A stretch of DNA of 64,000 nucleotides. It comes from an uncultured Lachnospiraceae bacterium (GTDB lineage: Bacteria; Bacillota; Clostridia; Lachnospirales; Lachnospiraceae). How positions within the stretch are numbered: the first letter of the stretch is position 1; the number at the start of each line of letters is the position of its first letter. A program made the translations under genes and the position numbers. Location of the stretch: the NCBI GenBank assembly GCA_910577785.1, contig CAJTNT010000010.1:1-64000 (forward strand), in the 5' to 3' direction. This document shows positions 23,731 through 33,173 of the stretch, in pieces. The notes below the pieces were generated by a model, which saw nothing but the letters and a program-made list of their open reading frames with translations, ran no database searches and was not told where the DNA came from.

Positions 23731-24588
23731 ATGAGACGCAAATCAAAACATTCGATTCCAACAAAATACACCCTTGCTATCCTAGTGTGCTTCTGTGCGC
23801 TGGCGATGTTCGTAAGCTTTACGCTGAACCTTTCCGGCGGGCCGTTGAATACGGTTGCCGGTTATGTATTTGTCCCCATGCAGAAGGGGATCAATACGAT
23901 CGGGACATGGATTGTCTCACGGGCAGACGATTTGAAGTCCCTGCGGGATGTGATGCAGGAGAATGAAGAGCTGCAGGCAGAAGTGGACAGGCTTACCCAG
24001 GAAATGAACACCATTAAGCTGGAACGGTACGAATTGGACAATTTAAGGGAACTGATGAAGCTGGATCAGAAATATCCCAGCTATGAGAAGGTGGCGGCGC
24101 GGGTCATAGGGAGCGACGGCGGGAACTGGTTCAATACATTCCTGATTGACAAAGGCGAGGAGGACGGCATAGAGAAGGACATGAACGTCATTGCCGGGAG
24201 CGGGCTGGTAGGCATTGTGATCGATACTGGGGCAAATTATGCAAAGGTACGCTCGATCATTGACGATGCCAGCAATGTCAGCGGGATGACCCTTCTGAAT
24301 GCGGACCGCTGTATTGTCAGCGGGAACCTGGCTACCATGAACAAAGGGCAGGTCATTGAGTTTTCCAGCCTTAAATGTACGGATGAGGAAGTGGAAGCGG
24401 GAGAGCAGATTGTGACTTCCCATATCAGCGACAAATATCTGGCGGGCATCTTAATCGGCTATGTCAGCACGATTGAACGGGATTCCAACAACCTGACTTA
24501 TTCCGGGACTGTTACCCCGGCAGTGGATTTCCAGCATCTTCAGGAAGTGCTCGTAATACTGGACAAAAAGGCGAAGCTTAGGGATTAG
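23731..24588 (+). CDS. mreC: Rod-shape protein MreC
   Basis: Bitopic scaffold linking MreB to penicillin-binding proteins. 285 residues: short cytoplasmic basic start, one TM helix (YTLAILVCFCALAMFVSF), a coiled coil around residues 70-110 (LRDVMQENEELQAEVDRLTQEM) and an extracytoplasmic beta domain (DKGEEDGIEKDMNVIAGSGLVG ... LAGILIGYV). Typical length and order. It lies 15 nt after mreB. Confidence 0.95.
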   Translation: MRRKSKHSIPTKYTLAILVCFCALAMFVSFTLNLSGGPLNTVAGYVFVPMQKGINTIGTWIVSRADDLKSLRDVMQENEELQAEVDRLTQEMNTIKLERYELDNLRELMKLDQKYPSYEKVAARVIGSDGGNWFNTFLIDKGEEDGIEKDMNVIAGSGLVGIVIDTGANYAKVRSIIDDASNVSGMTLLNADRCIVSGNLATMNKGQVIEFSSLKCTDEEVEAGEQIVTSHISDKYLAGILIGYVSTIERDSNNLTYSGTVTPAVDFQHLQEVLVILDKKAKLRD

Positions 24589-24615
24589 CCAGCAGGAAAG
24601 GAGCGGCGGGATCAC

Positions 24616-25137
24616 ATGATGAGACGCAAAATATACGTAGCCCTAATTATTTCTATCTGTTTTTTGCTGCAGAGCACCCTCTTCCAGACCCTGTCCATTG
24701 CCTCAATCTCACCCAACCTCCTGATTGTCGTGACATCTTCCTTTGGGTTTATGCGCGGCAGGAAGGAAGGGATGTGGATCGGGTTTTTCAGTGGGCTCTT
24801 GCTGGATATTTTCTTCGGCAGCGTCATTGGCTTTTATGCCATGATTTATTCCTGCATTGGCTATGTGAACGGCTTTTTCCGAAAATGGTTTTTCCCAGAT
24901 GACATTAAGCTGCCGCTGGCGCTGATTGCCGCAAGCGATTTTTCCTATAGCATGCTGGTGTACCTGTTCCTGTTTTTCCTGCGCGGGAAGCTGCAGTTTG
25001 TTTATTACCTGCTGCATATCATGCTGCCGGAGCTGGTATATACCATCCTTGTGACGGTTATTCTGTATTTTATTATCCTGAAGATTAACCAGAAGCTGGA
25101 AAAAATTGAGAAAAGGAGTGCAACCAAATTTGTTTAA
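24616..25137 (+). CDS. mreD: Rod-shape protein MreD
   Basis: Small polytopic membrane protein (173 residues, about five or six TM helices, e.g. VALIISICFLLQSTLFQTL and LLDIFFGSVIGFYAMIYS) of the elongation complex. The C-terminus ends in a charged tail. Two adjacent ATG codons could start it. Its last eight bases overlap the TTG start proposed for the next gene. Confidence 0.93.
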   Translation: MMRRKIYVALIISICFLLQSTLFQTLSIASISPNLLIVVTSSFGFMRGRKEGMWIGFFSGLLLDIFFGSVIGFYAMIYSCIGYVNGFFRKWFFPDDIKLPLALIAASDFSYSMLVYLFLFFLRGKLQFVYYLLHIMLPELVYTILVTVILYFIILKINQKLEKIEKRSATKFV

Positions 25138-28027
25138 TTTTATAAAAAGTATCCCCAAAAGAATATTGGAAGCCAGGCTTTTTGTACTCTGCATCGCTAT
25201 GGTCCTGCTTTTTTCTATTTTATTGCACCGCATTTTTATGCTGCAGGTGGTCAATGGGAAGGAATACCTGGACAATTACACGCTCTTAATCCGGAAGGAG
25301 CGTGTCACCGCCGGAACCCGCGGGAGCATTTATGACCGCAATGGGAAGCTTTTGGCTTATAATGAACTGTCTTATTCCATTACGATTGAGGACAATGGGG
25401 TCTATAAGAGTACGGATGAGAAAAACCGGCTGATGAATGAGGAGCTGAATACGGTCATCCATATGATTGAAGAGAAAGGGGATACCATTTCCAATAGCTT
25501 CAGTATCCAGGAAGATGAGGCCGGCGGATATAGCTTTACCGTATCGGGGAAGGCGCTGCAGCGGTTTTTGGCCGATGTCTATGGCCATACGAAGATTGAA
25601 GATTTAAAATATAACAAAAAACTGGGCTATGACGAGGCGGATGCAACGCCAGAACAGGTGATGGAATACCTCCAGGAGCGGTTTGGCATCCATGTGAAGG
25701 ATCCCTCCATGCCATCCGGCAGTGTTGAGGAAAAAACAGATGAGGCCTTCTATACGCCGCAGGAAGCATATAAGATTACTTTCCTGCGTTATGCCATTTC
25801 CCAGAACAGCTTCCAGAAATATGTGCAGACTACGATTGCGCAGAATGTCCATGAAGAAACGGTGGCCGTCATCAAGGAGAATTCCGATATCCTCCAGGGG
25901 GTGGACGTGATGGAGGACAGTATCCGCAAATATGAGGACAGCGTCTATTTTTCCCATATTATCGGATATACCGGGCAGATTTCCCAGGCGGAGTATGACG
26001 ACCTGTCCCAAAAAAGCGACAAATACAGCCTGAACGACGTCATCGGCAAATCCGGCATTGAGCAGGTCATGGATCAGGAACTGCAGGGAACGAAAGGCAA
26101 GGAGTCCTTCTATGTGGACAACCTTGGCATGGTGACAGAGATTATTAACAAGGTGGACGCAACTTCTGGCAATGATATTTACCTTTCGATTGACGCAGAC
26201 CTGCAGAAGGCTGTCTACCGCCTGCTGGAGCAGGAGCTTGCAGGGATTGTCTATGCCACGACTGAGAATATCAAGGAATATGATACCAGCTCCGGTACGG
26301 CTTCAGATATCAAGATCCCTATTGATGACGTTTATTTTGCCCTGATTAACAATAGCATTATTGATATCGGGCATTTTGGCGAGGAAGAGGCTGGGGAAGT
26401 GGAAAAGCAGGTCTACAGCGCCTTCCTGGGCAAGCGGGATGCCGTAATCCAGGGACTGCGGCAGCAATTCGACGCACTGGCTCCGACGCCGTATGGGGAA
26501 TTGGATAAAGAACAGCAGATGTACATGAGCAGCATCCTGTCCATGCTGACAGACCAGGGCGTATTCCTGGCAGATAAGGTAAACACGGAGGATGAGGTGT
26601 ACAAATCCTGGAAGGAAGACGCCGCCAGCCTGTCGGAATACCTGCGCCGGGCGATTTCCATGGATTGGATTGATATCACCAAATTTGATACAGACTCAAA
26701 ATATTCTGATTCCACAGAAATCTATGACGCTTTGATTGATTATATTATGGAGCAACTGCCGGATGACTTGGAATTTAACAAGCGGATTTATAAATGCATG
26801 ATTAACCAGGAACTGGTGACAGGGACACAGATCTGCCTGCTGCTCTTTGAGCAGGGCGTCCTGCAGGAGAATGCGCAAGAGGTGGCAAGCCTCCGCGATG
26901 GGGCGGTCAGTGCGTTTGATTTTATCCGTGGGAAGATTAAAAATATGGAAATTACTCCCGCGCAGCTTGCCTTGGATCCCTGTACGGCCAGCTGTGTCAT
27001 CATGGATGTGAAGACAGGGGAGCTCCTGGCCTGCGTGACTTATCCGGGCTATGAGACGAACCGGCTGGCGAATAGCGTGGATTCCGAATATTTCGCAAGC
27101 CTCCAGCAGGATCTTTCCCTCCCCCAGTATAACAATGCGACCCAGCAGCGGACGGCGCCTGGCTCTACTTTTAAGCCAATTACGGCCGCCGCCGCCCTGA
27201 CGGAGGGCGTGATCGGCATCAAGGATGAGATTAAGACGGAAGGGCTGTATGATAAGATTACGCCGCCGCCGAAGTGCTGGATTTACCCTGGCAACACCCA
27301 TGGCTCCATCAATATCTCAGAGGCCATCCGCCATTCCTGCAACTACTTTTTCTATGAGATGGGATACCGCCTGAGTTCTTCCGGGGACATCTATAACGAA
27401 GCCAAGGGGATTGCGGCCATCCAGAAATATGCGACTTTGTTTGGCCTGGGAGAGAAGACGGGGATTGAGATACCGGAAAACGACCCGCAGATTGCCAATG
27501 AATACCCCATTACTTCGGCCATCGGGCAGAGCAACCACAACTTTACGACGACACAGCTCGCACGGTATGTCACGGCCGTGGCCAGCAGCGGTGATATTTA
27601 CAAGCTGACCTTGCTGGAGAAGGAAACAGACTCTGACGGCAACCTGGTTAAAGAGTTCCAGCCGGAACTTATCCGCCATATCTCAGAGGTTGCAGCGCCT
27701 TCCTGGGACGCCATCCATACCGGGATGCGGGAGGTAGTGGCAAACAGCGATATTTTAAAGGATATCCCGATTGCCCTGGCAGGCAAGACGGGGACGGCGC
27801 AGCAGATTGAGAACCGGGCAAACCATGCGCTCTTTATCGGCTATGCGCCCTTTGAGGATCCGGAGATTGCCCTGGCCACGCGGATTGCCTATGGGTATAC
27901 GTCTGCCAACGCCGCAGAGGTGTCAGGCAATATCATAAAGTATTATTTCAAGCTGGAAGATGCGTCTACTCTGCTGAATGGGCAGGCAGAGGAAATCGGG
28001 GAGACCGCAAATGGATTTACAGATTAA
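25130..28027 (+). CDS. mrdA: Penicillin-binding protein 2 (class B transpeptidase), enlarged
   Basis: Elongation-specific peptidoglycan transpeptidase. One TM anchor (RLFVLCIAMVLLFSILLHRIF), the N-terminal pedestal (GTRGSIYDRNGKLLAYNE, NDVIGKSGIEQVMD), and a transpeptidase domain with catalytic Ser679 in GSTFK, a SCN motif near 736 and KTG near 886 (LAGKTGTAQQ). 965 residues is about 300 more than E. coli PBP2; roughly 230 extra residues sit between SIDADLQKAVYRLLEQEL (~352) and SCVIMDVKTGEL (~620). A TTG at 25130 preceded by AAAAGGAG is my preferred start; a TTG at 25106 lies upstream of that ribosome site. It overlaps mreD by 8 nt. Confidence 0.93.
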   Translation: MFNFIKSIPKRILEARLFVLCIAMVLLFSILLHRIFMLQVVNGKEYLDNYTLLIRKERVTAGTRGSIYDRNGKLLAYNELSYSITIEDNGVYKSTDEKNRLMNEELNTVIHMIEEKGDTISNSFSIQEDEAGGYSFTVSGKALQRFLADVYGHTKIEDLKYNKKLGYDEADATPEQVMEYLQERFGIHVKDPSMPSGSVEEKTDEAFYTPQEAYKITFLRYAISQNSFQKYVQTTIAQNVHEETVAVIKENSDILQGVDVMEDSIRKYEDSVYFSHIIGYTGQISQAEYDDLSQKSDKYSLNDVIGKSGIEQVMDQELQGTKGKESFYVDNLGMVTEIINKVDATSGNDIYLSIDADLQKAVYRLLEQELAGIVYATTENIKEYDTSSGTASDIKIPIDDVYFALINNSIIDIGHFGEEEAGEVEKQVYSAFLGKRDAVIQGLRQQFDALAPTPYGELDKEQQMYMSSILSMLTDQGVFLADKVNTEDEVYKSWKEDAASLSEYLRRAISMDWIDITKFDTDSKYSDSTEIYDALIDYIMEQLPDDLEFNKRIYKCMINQELVTGTQICLLLFEQGVLQENAQEVASLRDGAVSAFDFIRGKIKNMEITPAQLALDPCTASCVIMDVKTGELLACVTYPGYETNRLANSVDSEYFASLQQDLSLPQYNNATQQRTAPGSTFKPITAAAALTEGVIGIKDEIKTEGLYDKITPPPKCWIYPGNTHGSINISEAIRHSCNYFFYEMGYRLSSSGDIYNEAKGIAAIQKYATLFGLGEKTGIEIPENDPQIANEYPITSAIGQSNHNFTTTQLARYVTAVASSGDIYKLTLLEKETDSDGNLVKEFQPELIRHISEVAAPSWDAIHTGMREVVANSDILKDIPIALAGKTGTAQQIENRANHALFIGYAPFEDPEIALATRIAYGYTSANAAEVSGNIIKYYFKLEDASTLLNGQAEEIGETANGFTD

Positions 28028-28044
28028 GGTTTGGAGGGATAAAT

Positions 28045-28743
28045 TTGTCAACGCCAGTAGTATTGAAAAGCAATCGGTATGGCATTAACCTAATTTTGGA
28101 CAGTGAAATGGATTTTGAGGAGCTTCTTGACTGTATCGCCAAGAGATTTCAGGAATCCGCGGGATTTTTTAAAGACGCCAGGCTGGCGATTTCCTTTGAG
28201 GGCAGGGAACTGGCTCAGGAGGAGGAGTTCCGCATTGTGGAAACCATTACAGGCAATTCGTCCATTGATATTATCTGCATCTTGGATAATGACATATTAA
28301 GGGAGGAGATGGTCCGGCAGAAAATTGAGCAGTTCGAGGAAGAACAGTCTGGGAGGAACGGGGAATTTTACAGAGGCACCCTCCGCTCCGGGCAGGTGCT
28401 GGACTGTGAGAGCAGCATCGTAATACTGGGAGATATCAATCCAGGCGCAAAAATTATTTCTAGGGGGAACATTGTGGTGCTGGGCGCGCTAAAGGGCAAT
28501 GCCTATGCGGGTGCAAGCGGCAATGACCAGGCTTTCGTGGCGGCGCTGGATATGGATCCCATCCAAATCCGGATTGGGGACGTGATTGCGAGGAGCGCGG
28601 ACAAGACAGCCGCGGACAGGACGCTGCTTGGCAGGAAACGGGGGAAGAAAAAGCCAGAGGCTGCCGAGCCTCAGGTGGCAATCGTCAAAGATGGGAATAT
28701 CTATATTGAGCCGATTACGAAAGGCCTTTTGAACAGCATATAA
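28045..28743 (+). CDS. minC: Septum-site inhibitor MinC
   Basis: Inhibits FtsZ ring formation away from midcell with MinD. 232 residues: N-terminal domain acting on FtsZ, and a C-terminal beta-helix domain (GQVLDCESSIVILGDINPGAKIIS, GNIVVLGALKGNAYAG) that binds MinD. TTG start with GGAGGG nine nt upstream. Followed by minD and minE. Confidence 0.94.
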   Translation: MSTPVVLKSNRYGINLILDSEMDFEELLDCIAKRFQESAGFFKDARLAISFEGRELAQEEEFRIVETITGNSSIDIICILDNDILREEMVRQKIEQFEEEQSGRNGEFYRGTLRSGQVLDCESSIVILGDINPGAKIISRGNIVVLGALKGNAYAGASGNDQAFVAALDMDPIQIRIGDVIARSADKTAADRTLLGRKRGKKKPEAAEPQVAIVKDGNIYIEPITKGLLNSI

Positions 28744-28763
28744 ATAGCAGGAGGATATGGTAA

Positions 28764-29555
28764 ATGAGTGAAGTGATTGTAATTACATCAGGAAAAGGAG
28801 GGGTGGGAAAGACAACCACCACCGCAAATGTAGGTACAGGGCTGGCACAGCTGGATAAAAAGGTAGTGCTGATCGATACGGACATCGGCCTGCGCAACCT
28901 GGACGTAGTGATGGGCTTGGAGAACCGCATTGTGTACAATCTGGTGGATGTGGTGGAAGGAAACTGCCGCATGAAGCAGGCGCTGATCAAGGATAAGCGC
29001 TATCCCAACCTCTCCCTTCTGCCTTCTGCACAGACAAGGGATAAGTCGGCTGTCTCGCCAGAACAGATGGTGAAATTAATTGACAGCCTCAAGGATGAAT
29101 TTGACTATATCCTGCTGGATTGCCCGGCCGGGATTGAACAGGGCTTCAAGAATGCCATCGCCGGGGCGGACCGTGCGCTGGTCGTTACCACGCCGGAGGT
29201 GTCCGCCATCCGTGACGCAGACCGCATTATCGGCCTCCTGGGCGCCAATGAGGTGAAGCAGACAGACCTGATTGTCAACCGCCTGCGGATGGACATGGTA
29301 AAACGTGGGGACATGATGAACATCAATGACGTGACGGATATCCTTGCCATCAACCTGATTGGCGCGGTTCCGGATGATGAGCAGATTGTCATTTCTACGA
29401 ACCAAGGGGAGCCGCTGGTAGGGACGGACTGCATGGCCGGGAAGGCCTTTGCCAATATCTGCCACCGCATTTTAGGGGAAGAGGTGCCTTTGCTGGATTT
29501 GGAGATTAAGTCCAGCCTATGGGGGAAGATCAAAGAAATCTTCAAGAAAAATTAG
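28764..29555 (+). CDS. minD: Septum-site ATPase MinD
   Basis: Membrane-associated ParA-type ATPase, 263 residues. Deviant Walker A GKGGVGKTT at residues 10-18, Walker B/switch regions (VVLIDTDIGLRNLDVVMGLE, ILLDCPAGIEQGF), and a C-terminal amphipathic helix (SSLWGKIKEIFKK) that serves as membrane-targeting sequence. Twelve nt before minE. Confidence 0.97.
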   Translation: MSEVIVITSGKGGVGKTTTTANVGTGLAQLDKKVVLIDTDIGLRNLDVVMGLENRIVYNLVDVVEGNCRMKQALIKDKRYPNLSLLPSAQTRDKSAVSPEQMVKLIDSLKDEFDYILLDCPAGIEQGFKNAIAGADRALVVTTPEVSAIRDADRIIGLLGANEVKQTDLIVNRLRMDMVKRGDMMNINDVTDILAINLIGAVPDDEQIVISTNQGEPLVGTDCMAGKAFANICHRILGEEVPLLDLEIKSSLWGKIKEIFKKN

Positions 29556-29567
29556 GAGGGAACCGAT

Positions 29568-29846
29568 ATGAGTTTATTAGATCTGTTCAAGAAAAAATCC
29601 TCCGGGACGATTGCAAAGGATAGGCTCAAGCTGCTATTGGTTTCCGACCGCGCGAACTGTTCGCCGGATGTGATGGAAATGATTAAAAATGACATCATCC
29701 AAGTGATTTCGAAATATATGGAAATTGATGCAGAGGGGCTGGACATCCAGATTACCCAGATGGATTTGGATGGGAACGAGGGAAATGTGCCGGCATTATA
29801 CGCCAATATCCCCATCAAGGACATGAAGCATCCCAGCGCAACCTAA
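29568..29846 (+). CDS. minE: Topological specificity factor MinE
   Basis: Stimulates MinD ATPase and drives pole-to-pole or polar patterning. 92 residues with an N-terminal amphipathic start (LLDLFKKKSSGTIAKDRLKLLLVSDR) containing the MinD-binding strand and a C-terminal dimerisation domain (EMIKNDIIQVISKYMEID). A MinE rather than DivIVA/MinJ system indicates oscillation-type control; no divIVA is in the window. Confidence 0.95.
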   Translation: MSLLDLFKKKSSGTIAKDRLKLLLVSDRANCSPDVMEMIKNDIIQVISKYMEIDAEGLDIQITQMDLDGNEGNVPALYANIPIKDMKHPSAT

Positions 29847-29903
29847 TAGCATGCAGATGCTTGCCGTGTGTACATAGGAATGGACAGGAGAAGGAATGGA
29901 ATT

Positions 29904-31028
29904 ATGCTAAAGCAATATCATATTAAACATTACAACTTTCGTTTGGTGATTTATGTGGTTGCCCTTACCATGATAGGGATAAGCGTGATTGGGAGCGCCC
30001 AGGAGTCTGTGCAGGACAAGCAGATTGCAGGCCTTTTGATTGGCCTTGTGGCTATGCTGACGGTATCCCTGATCGATTATTCCTTTATCCTGCGTTTTAA
30101 CTGGCTGATTTACGCATTCAACCTGGGCATGCTGGGGCTGATTACTTTCCATATTTTGGGCGGGGACGCCAGGGGCGGGGCCGTCCGCTGGATTGAGGTG
30201 GCCGGGTTCCGTTTTCAGCCTTCCGAGCTGTCAAAGGTGCTGCTGATCCTCTTCTTTGCCTGGTTTTTTGGGAAATTCCACGAGAAGATCAATACGCTGC
30301 CCGTCATTGCGGCTTCTGGCGTGCTGATTTTCATCCCCTGGTTCATGGTTGAGAACCAGCCAGATCTGTCTACCAGCATTGTAATTGCCGTAATTTTCCT
30401 ATCCCTCTTGTTTTTGGGGGGATTAAGTTATAAAATAATCCTGGGAGTGCTTGCAGTCGTGATTCCGGCTGCGGCCCTGTTTATTTACCTGATCCTGCAG
30501 CCAGATCAGAAGATCCTGGAAGATTACCAATGGATCCGCATCATGTCCTGGCTGCAGCCGGAAAAATACGCAGAGAATGTATTCCAGCAGAAAAATTCCA
30601 TTATGGCAATTGGTTCTGGGCAGCTCTGGGGGAAAGGCCTCAATAACGATACCGTTTTCTCCGTCAAGAATGGGAACTTCATCCCCGAGCCGCAGACAGA
30701 TTTTATCTTTGCCGTAGCAGGGGAGGAGCTGGGGTTTGTGGGGAGTGCCATTATCCTGGCCTTATTGCTGCTGATTGTCATTGAATGCATCTTAATGGGG
30801 CGGAGGGCGAAGGATTTATCCGGTCAGCTAATCTGCGGCGGCGTCGCTGTCTGGATTGGCTTCCAAACCTTTGTCAATATTTGTGTGGTAACCGGAATGA
30901 TGCCGAATACCGGCCTGACCTTGCCCTTTGTAAGCTATGGGCTGACATCGCTGGTAAGCCTCTTTATCGGCATTGGACTAGTATTAAATGTAGGACTACA
31001 ACCGCTAAAATACCGAATGGAGGGATAA
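29904..31028 (+). CDS. rodA: SEDS peptidoglycan polymerase RodA
   Basis: Glycosyltransferase partner of PBP2 in lateral wall growth. 374 residues with about ten TM helices and SEDS motifs: FQPSELSKVLLILFFAWFF, ENQPDLSTSIV, GSGQLWGKGLNN, EPQTDFIFAVAGEELGFVG, TGLTLPFVSYG. The start at 29904 has a GGAG/AAGGAA site; two ATG/GTG codons upstream in frame are less likely. Its location after minCDE and with PBP2 supports RodA over FtsW. Confidence 0.93.
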   Translation: MLKQYHIKHYNFRLVIYVVALTMIGISVIGSAQESVQDKQIAGLLIGLVAMLTVSLIDYSFILRFNWLIYAFNLGMLGLITFHILGGDARGGAVRWIEVAGFRFQPSELSKVLLILFFAWFFGKFHEKINTLPVIAASGVLIFIPWFMVENQPDLSTSIVIAVIFLSLLFLGGLSYKIILGVLAVVIPAAALFIYLILQPDQKILEDYQWIRIMSWLQPEKYAENVFQQKNSIMAIGSGQLWGKGLNNDTVFSVKNGNFIPEPQTDFIFAVAGEELGFVGSAIILALLLLIVIECILMGRRAKDLSGQLICGGVAVWIGFQTFVNICVVTGMMPNTGLTLPFVSYGLTSLVSLFIGIGLVLNVGLQPLKYRMEG

Positions 31029-31034
31029 TGAGAA

Positions 31035-31430
31035 ATGAATATTGGATTAATAGCGCATGATTCCAAGAAAAAGCTGATGCAGAATTTCTGTATCGCTTAC
31101 CGGGGGATCCTCTGCAAGAATGACCTGTATGCAACAGGCACAACAGGGCGGCTGATAGAGGAAGTGACAAATCTGTCCATCCACAAATACCTTGCCGGGC
31201 ATTTGGGGGGCGCGCAGCAGCTTGGCGCACAGATTGAGCACAACCAGATTGACTTGGTGATTTTCCTGCGTGACCCGCTGACGCCAAAGTCCCATGAGCC
31301 CAACGTAAATGATGTTGTGCGCACCTGCGATACGCACAACATACCGCTGGCAACGAACCTTGCCACGGCAGAACTGCTGATTAAGTCATTAGACAGAGGA
31401 GATTTAGAGTGGCGTGAGATGTATAAATAA
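31035..31430 (+). CDS. mgsA: Methylglyoxal synthase
   Basis: Converts dihydroxyacetone phosphate to methylglyoxal and phosphate. 131 residues, family length, with ALIAHD-like start (GLIAHDSKKK), phosphate-site YATGTTGRLIEE, GGAQQLGA and LVIFLRDPLTPKSHEPNVNDVVRTCD carrying the catalytic aspartate. Its end overlaps the carboxypeptidase gene by 17 nt. It is often linked to rodA in this bacterial group. Confidence 0.97.
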   Translation: MNIGLIAHDSKKKLMQNFCIAYRGILCKNDLYATGTTGRLIEEVTNLSIHKYLAGHLGGAQQLGAQIEHNQIDLVIFLRDPLTPKSHEPNVNDVVRTCDTHNIPLATNLATAELLIKSLDRGDLEWREMYK

Positions 31431-32403
31431 AAAGAAATTAGCAGGGATTTTAAGCATTGCCCTTTGCCTCTCGCTGTCGGCAGGGTGCGGGGAAAAGGCT
31501 GCCCTTAAAAATGCCTACAGCATGCGGGACGCCATGGAAGCCTATGGTATGGGCAACGCTGCGGAAGGGGGCGGCTCGCAGGCGTTCTTTGCCGATGATC
31601 TCTGCGTGGCAGGCACGGAAGACCTGTTCAGCGAAAATGTGAAGGCTGCCCTTTCTGAGGCGGCAGGGCTGTTCAGCCTCCAGGAAAAACAGATGAAGTT
31701 TGGCAAGAATGTCCATGAGCGCCTGTTCCCGGCCAGCACGACGAAGATCCTGACGGCCTATGTGGCCCTTAAATACGGGAACCTGGCGGACACTGCAACG
31801 GTGACGGCAGAAGAGCTGCAGCTAGAGGAAGGATCCAGTGTCTGCGGCCTGGCAGTAGGCGATACCATCAGTCTAGAAGAGCTTCTGTACGGCCTGATGC
31901 TCAGCAGCGGAAATGATGCGGCTAATGTGATCGCAGACCTGGTCTGCGGGAGCAGGGAAGCGTTTGTGGAGAAGATGAATGAAGAAGCCATGGCTCTGGG
32001 CGCTACCAATTCCCATTTTGTGAACCCGCATGGCCTACAGGATGAGGAACATTATACGACGGTCTATGATATGTACCTGATTTTCCAGGCAGCCGTGAAG
32101 GAGGAAAAGTTCCTGTCCCTGATCAGCTCCGCATCCCATGAGGGAAAGCTTACGAATGCCGCTGGGGAATCCGTCACCAAGGATTGGACCAACTCCAACT
32201 GGTATATGACCGGGGAGGCCACACAGCCGGAAGGCGTCCATGTCATTGGCGGCAAGACGGGGACGACAAGCGCTGCCGGCAGCTGCCTGGTGCTCTATAG
32301 CGAGAAGGAGGGAGGGAGCCCGTATATTTCCATTGTGTTTAAGGCGGAGAATAAGGAGAACCTCTATGAGGAGATGACGGAATTGCTGGGGGAAATACAA
32401 TAG
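31414..32403 (+). CDS. dacA: D-alanyl-D-alanine carboxypeptidase (PBP5/DacA type), lipoprotein
   Basis: Trims the terminal D-Ala from peptidoglycan stem peptides outside the membrane. 329 residues. The N-terminus ends in LSLSAGC, a lipobox that predicts a lipid anchor instead of the usual C-terminal amphipathic helix. Active-site motifs: SxxK in PASTTKIL, SxN in LSSGNDAAN and KTG in GGKTGTTSAAG. A GTG start with GAGGAG upstream overlaps mgsA by 17 nt, which implies translational coupling. Last gene of the shape operon. Confidence 0.92.
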   Translation: MRCINKKKLAGILSIALCLSLSAGCGEKAALKNAYSMRDAMEAYGMGNAAEGGGSQAFFADDLCVAGTEDLFSENVKAALSEAAGLFSLQEKQMKFGKNVHERLFPASTTKILTAYVALKYGNLADTATVTAEELQLEEGSSVCGLAVGDTISLEELLYGLMLSSGNDAANVIADLVCGSREAFVEKMNEEAMALGATNSHFVNPHGLQDEEHYTTVYDMYLIFQAAVKEEKFLSLISSASHEGKLTNAAGESVTKDWTNSNWYMTGEATQPEGVHVIGGKTGTTSAAGSCLVLYSEKEGGSPYISIVFKAENKENLYEEMTELLGEIQ

Positions 32404-32469
32404 GTGCCGTGGTTACTATTCAAGGCTCAGGAATGCGCTGTACCGCACTCTAAATATCGCCCCGAATCG

Positions 32470-32515
32470 TTACTATTCGCGGACTTTCGGGCCGTGAATA
32501 GTAATAACAAGTTTT
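32470..32515 (+). terminator. Terminator-like hairpin after the shape operon
   Basis: TTACTATTCGCGG (32470-32482) pairs with CCGTGAATAGTAA (32492-32504) with one G-T pair, then a short distance to GTTTTT. A half-copy (GTTACTATTCA) lies at 32412-32422. Related palindromic units occur elsewhere in the window. Confidence 0.6.
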
Positions 32516-32527
32516 TAAAAATATTAG

Positions 32528-32556
32528 TTGCAACTTTACGTGATATATACTATAAT
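32528..32556 (+). promoter_or_regulatory. Promoter of the P-loop protein gene
   Basis: TTGCAA, 17-bp spacer, TATAAT; near-consensus. The leader would be about 105 nt long. Confidence 0.75.
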
Positions 32557-32666
32557 TACTTTATAAAAAATACTCATAACATACAAAATGGACAGTGGTT
32601 TTTGACGGTTCAAGAATGTACATTGTCTATTTTGCACAAAAGCAGTGAGACTAGGAGGAGATTGCC

Positions 32667-33086
32667 ATGATACAAATTATAGCTGGAGAAAAGGGAAAAG
32701 GGAAGACGAAATATCTGTTGGAAAAGGTAAATGAATCAGTAAAGTCTGCTACAGGCAACATTGTCTATCTGGATAAGAGCCAGAAGCACATGTATGAGCT
32801 GAGCAATAAAGTGCGGCTGATTAATGTTGCGGATTATGTGATTTCAAATTGTGACGAGTTTCTAGGGTTCCTGTGTGGGATTATTTCCCAGGATCACGAT
32901 TTGGAAGAAATGTACTTAGACAGTTTCCTTACAATTGCCAAGATGGATGACAGCGATTTGGTACATGCCATTGAGAAGCTGGAAACCATCAGCGAAAAAT
33001 TCCATGTTGATTTTGTACTCAGCATCTCCAGGAATGAAAGCGACCTTCCGGAATGCACCAAAGGCAAGGTAATTGTTTCACTATAA
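32667..33086 (+). CDS. Small conserved P-loop protein
   Basis: 139 residues beginning MIQIIAGEKGKGKTKYLLE, a Walker A-like GEKGKGKT at residues 7-14; the later VDFVLSISR may be the Walker B strand. Proteins of this shape are common in Clostridia and sometimes labelled twitching-motility PilT-like, but there is no pilus context here and the hexamer-forming domains of PilT are absent. Function unknown. AGGAGG precedes the ATG; a single-gene unit between its own promoter and a shared terminator. Confidence 0.85.
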   Translation: MIQIIAGEKGKGKTKYLLEKVNESVKSATGNIVYLDKSQKHMYELSNKVRLINVADYVISNCDEFLGFLCGIISQDHDLEEMYLDSFLTIAKMDDSDLVHAIEKLETISEKFHVDFVLSISRNESDLPECTKGKVIVSL

Positions 33087-33130
33087 TTTTGAAATGTAAC
33101 TATAAAGGCACGGATATAGTTACAGAAAAA

Positions 33131-33168
33131 GGAGTTATCGGGCTTATGCACGGTAACTCCCTTTCTTC
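33131..33168. terminator. Bidirectional terminator between convergent genes
   Basis: GGAGTTATCG (33131-33140) and CGGTAACTCC (33151-33160) form a stem with one wobble pair; A-rich on the left and CTTTCTTCT on the right, so it can stop transcription from both sides. Confidence 0.7.
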
Positions 33169-33173
33169 TATAT

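Noticed and set aside
32404..32670. 88-codon open frame right after dacA
   Set aside because: No ribosome site, unusual composition, and it runs through the hairpin, promoter and leader of the next gene.
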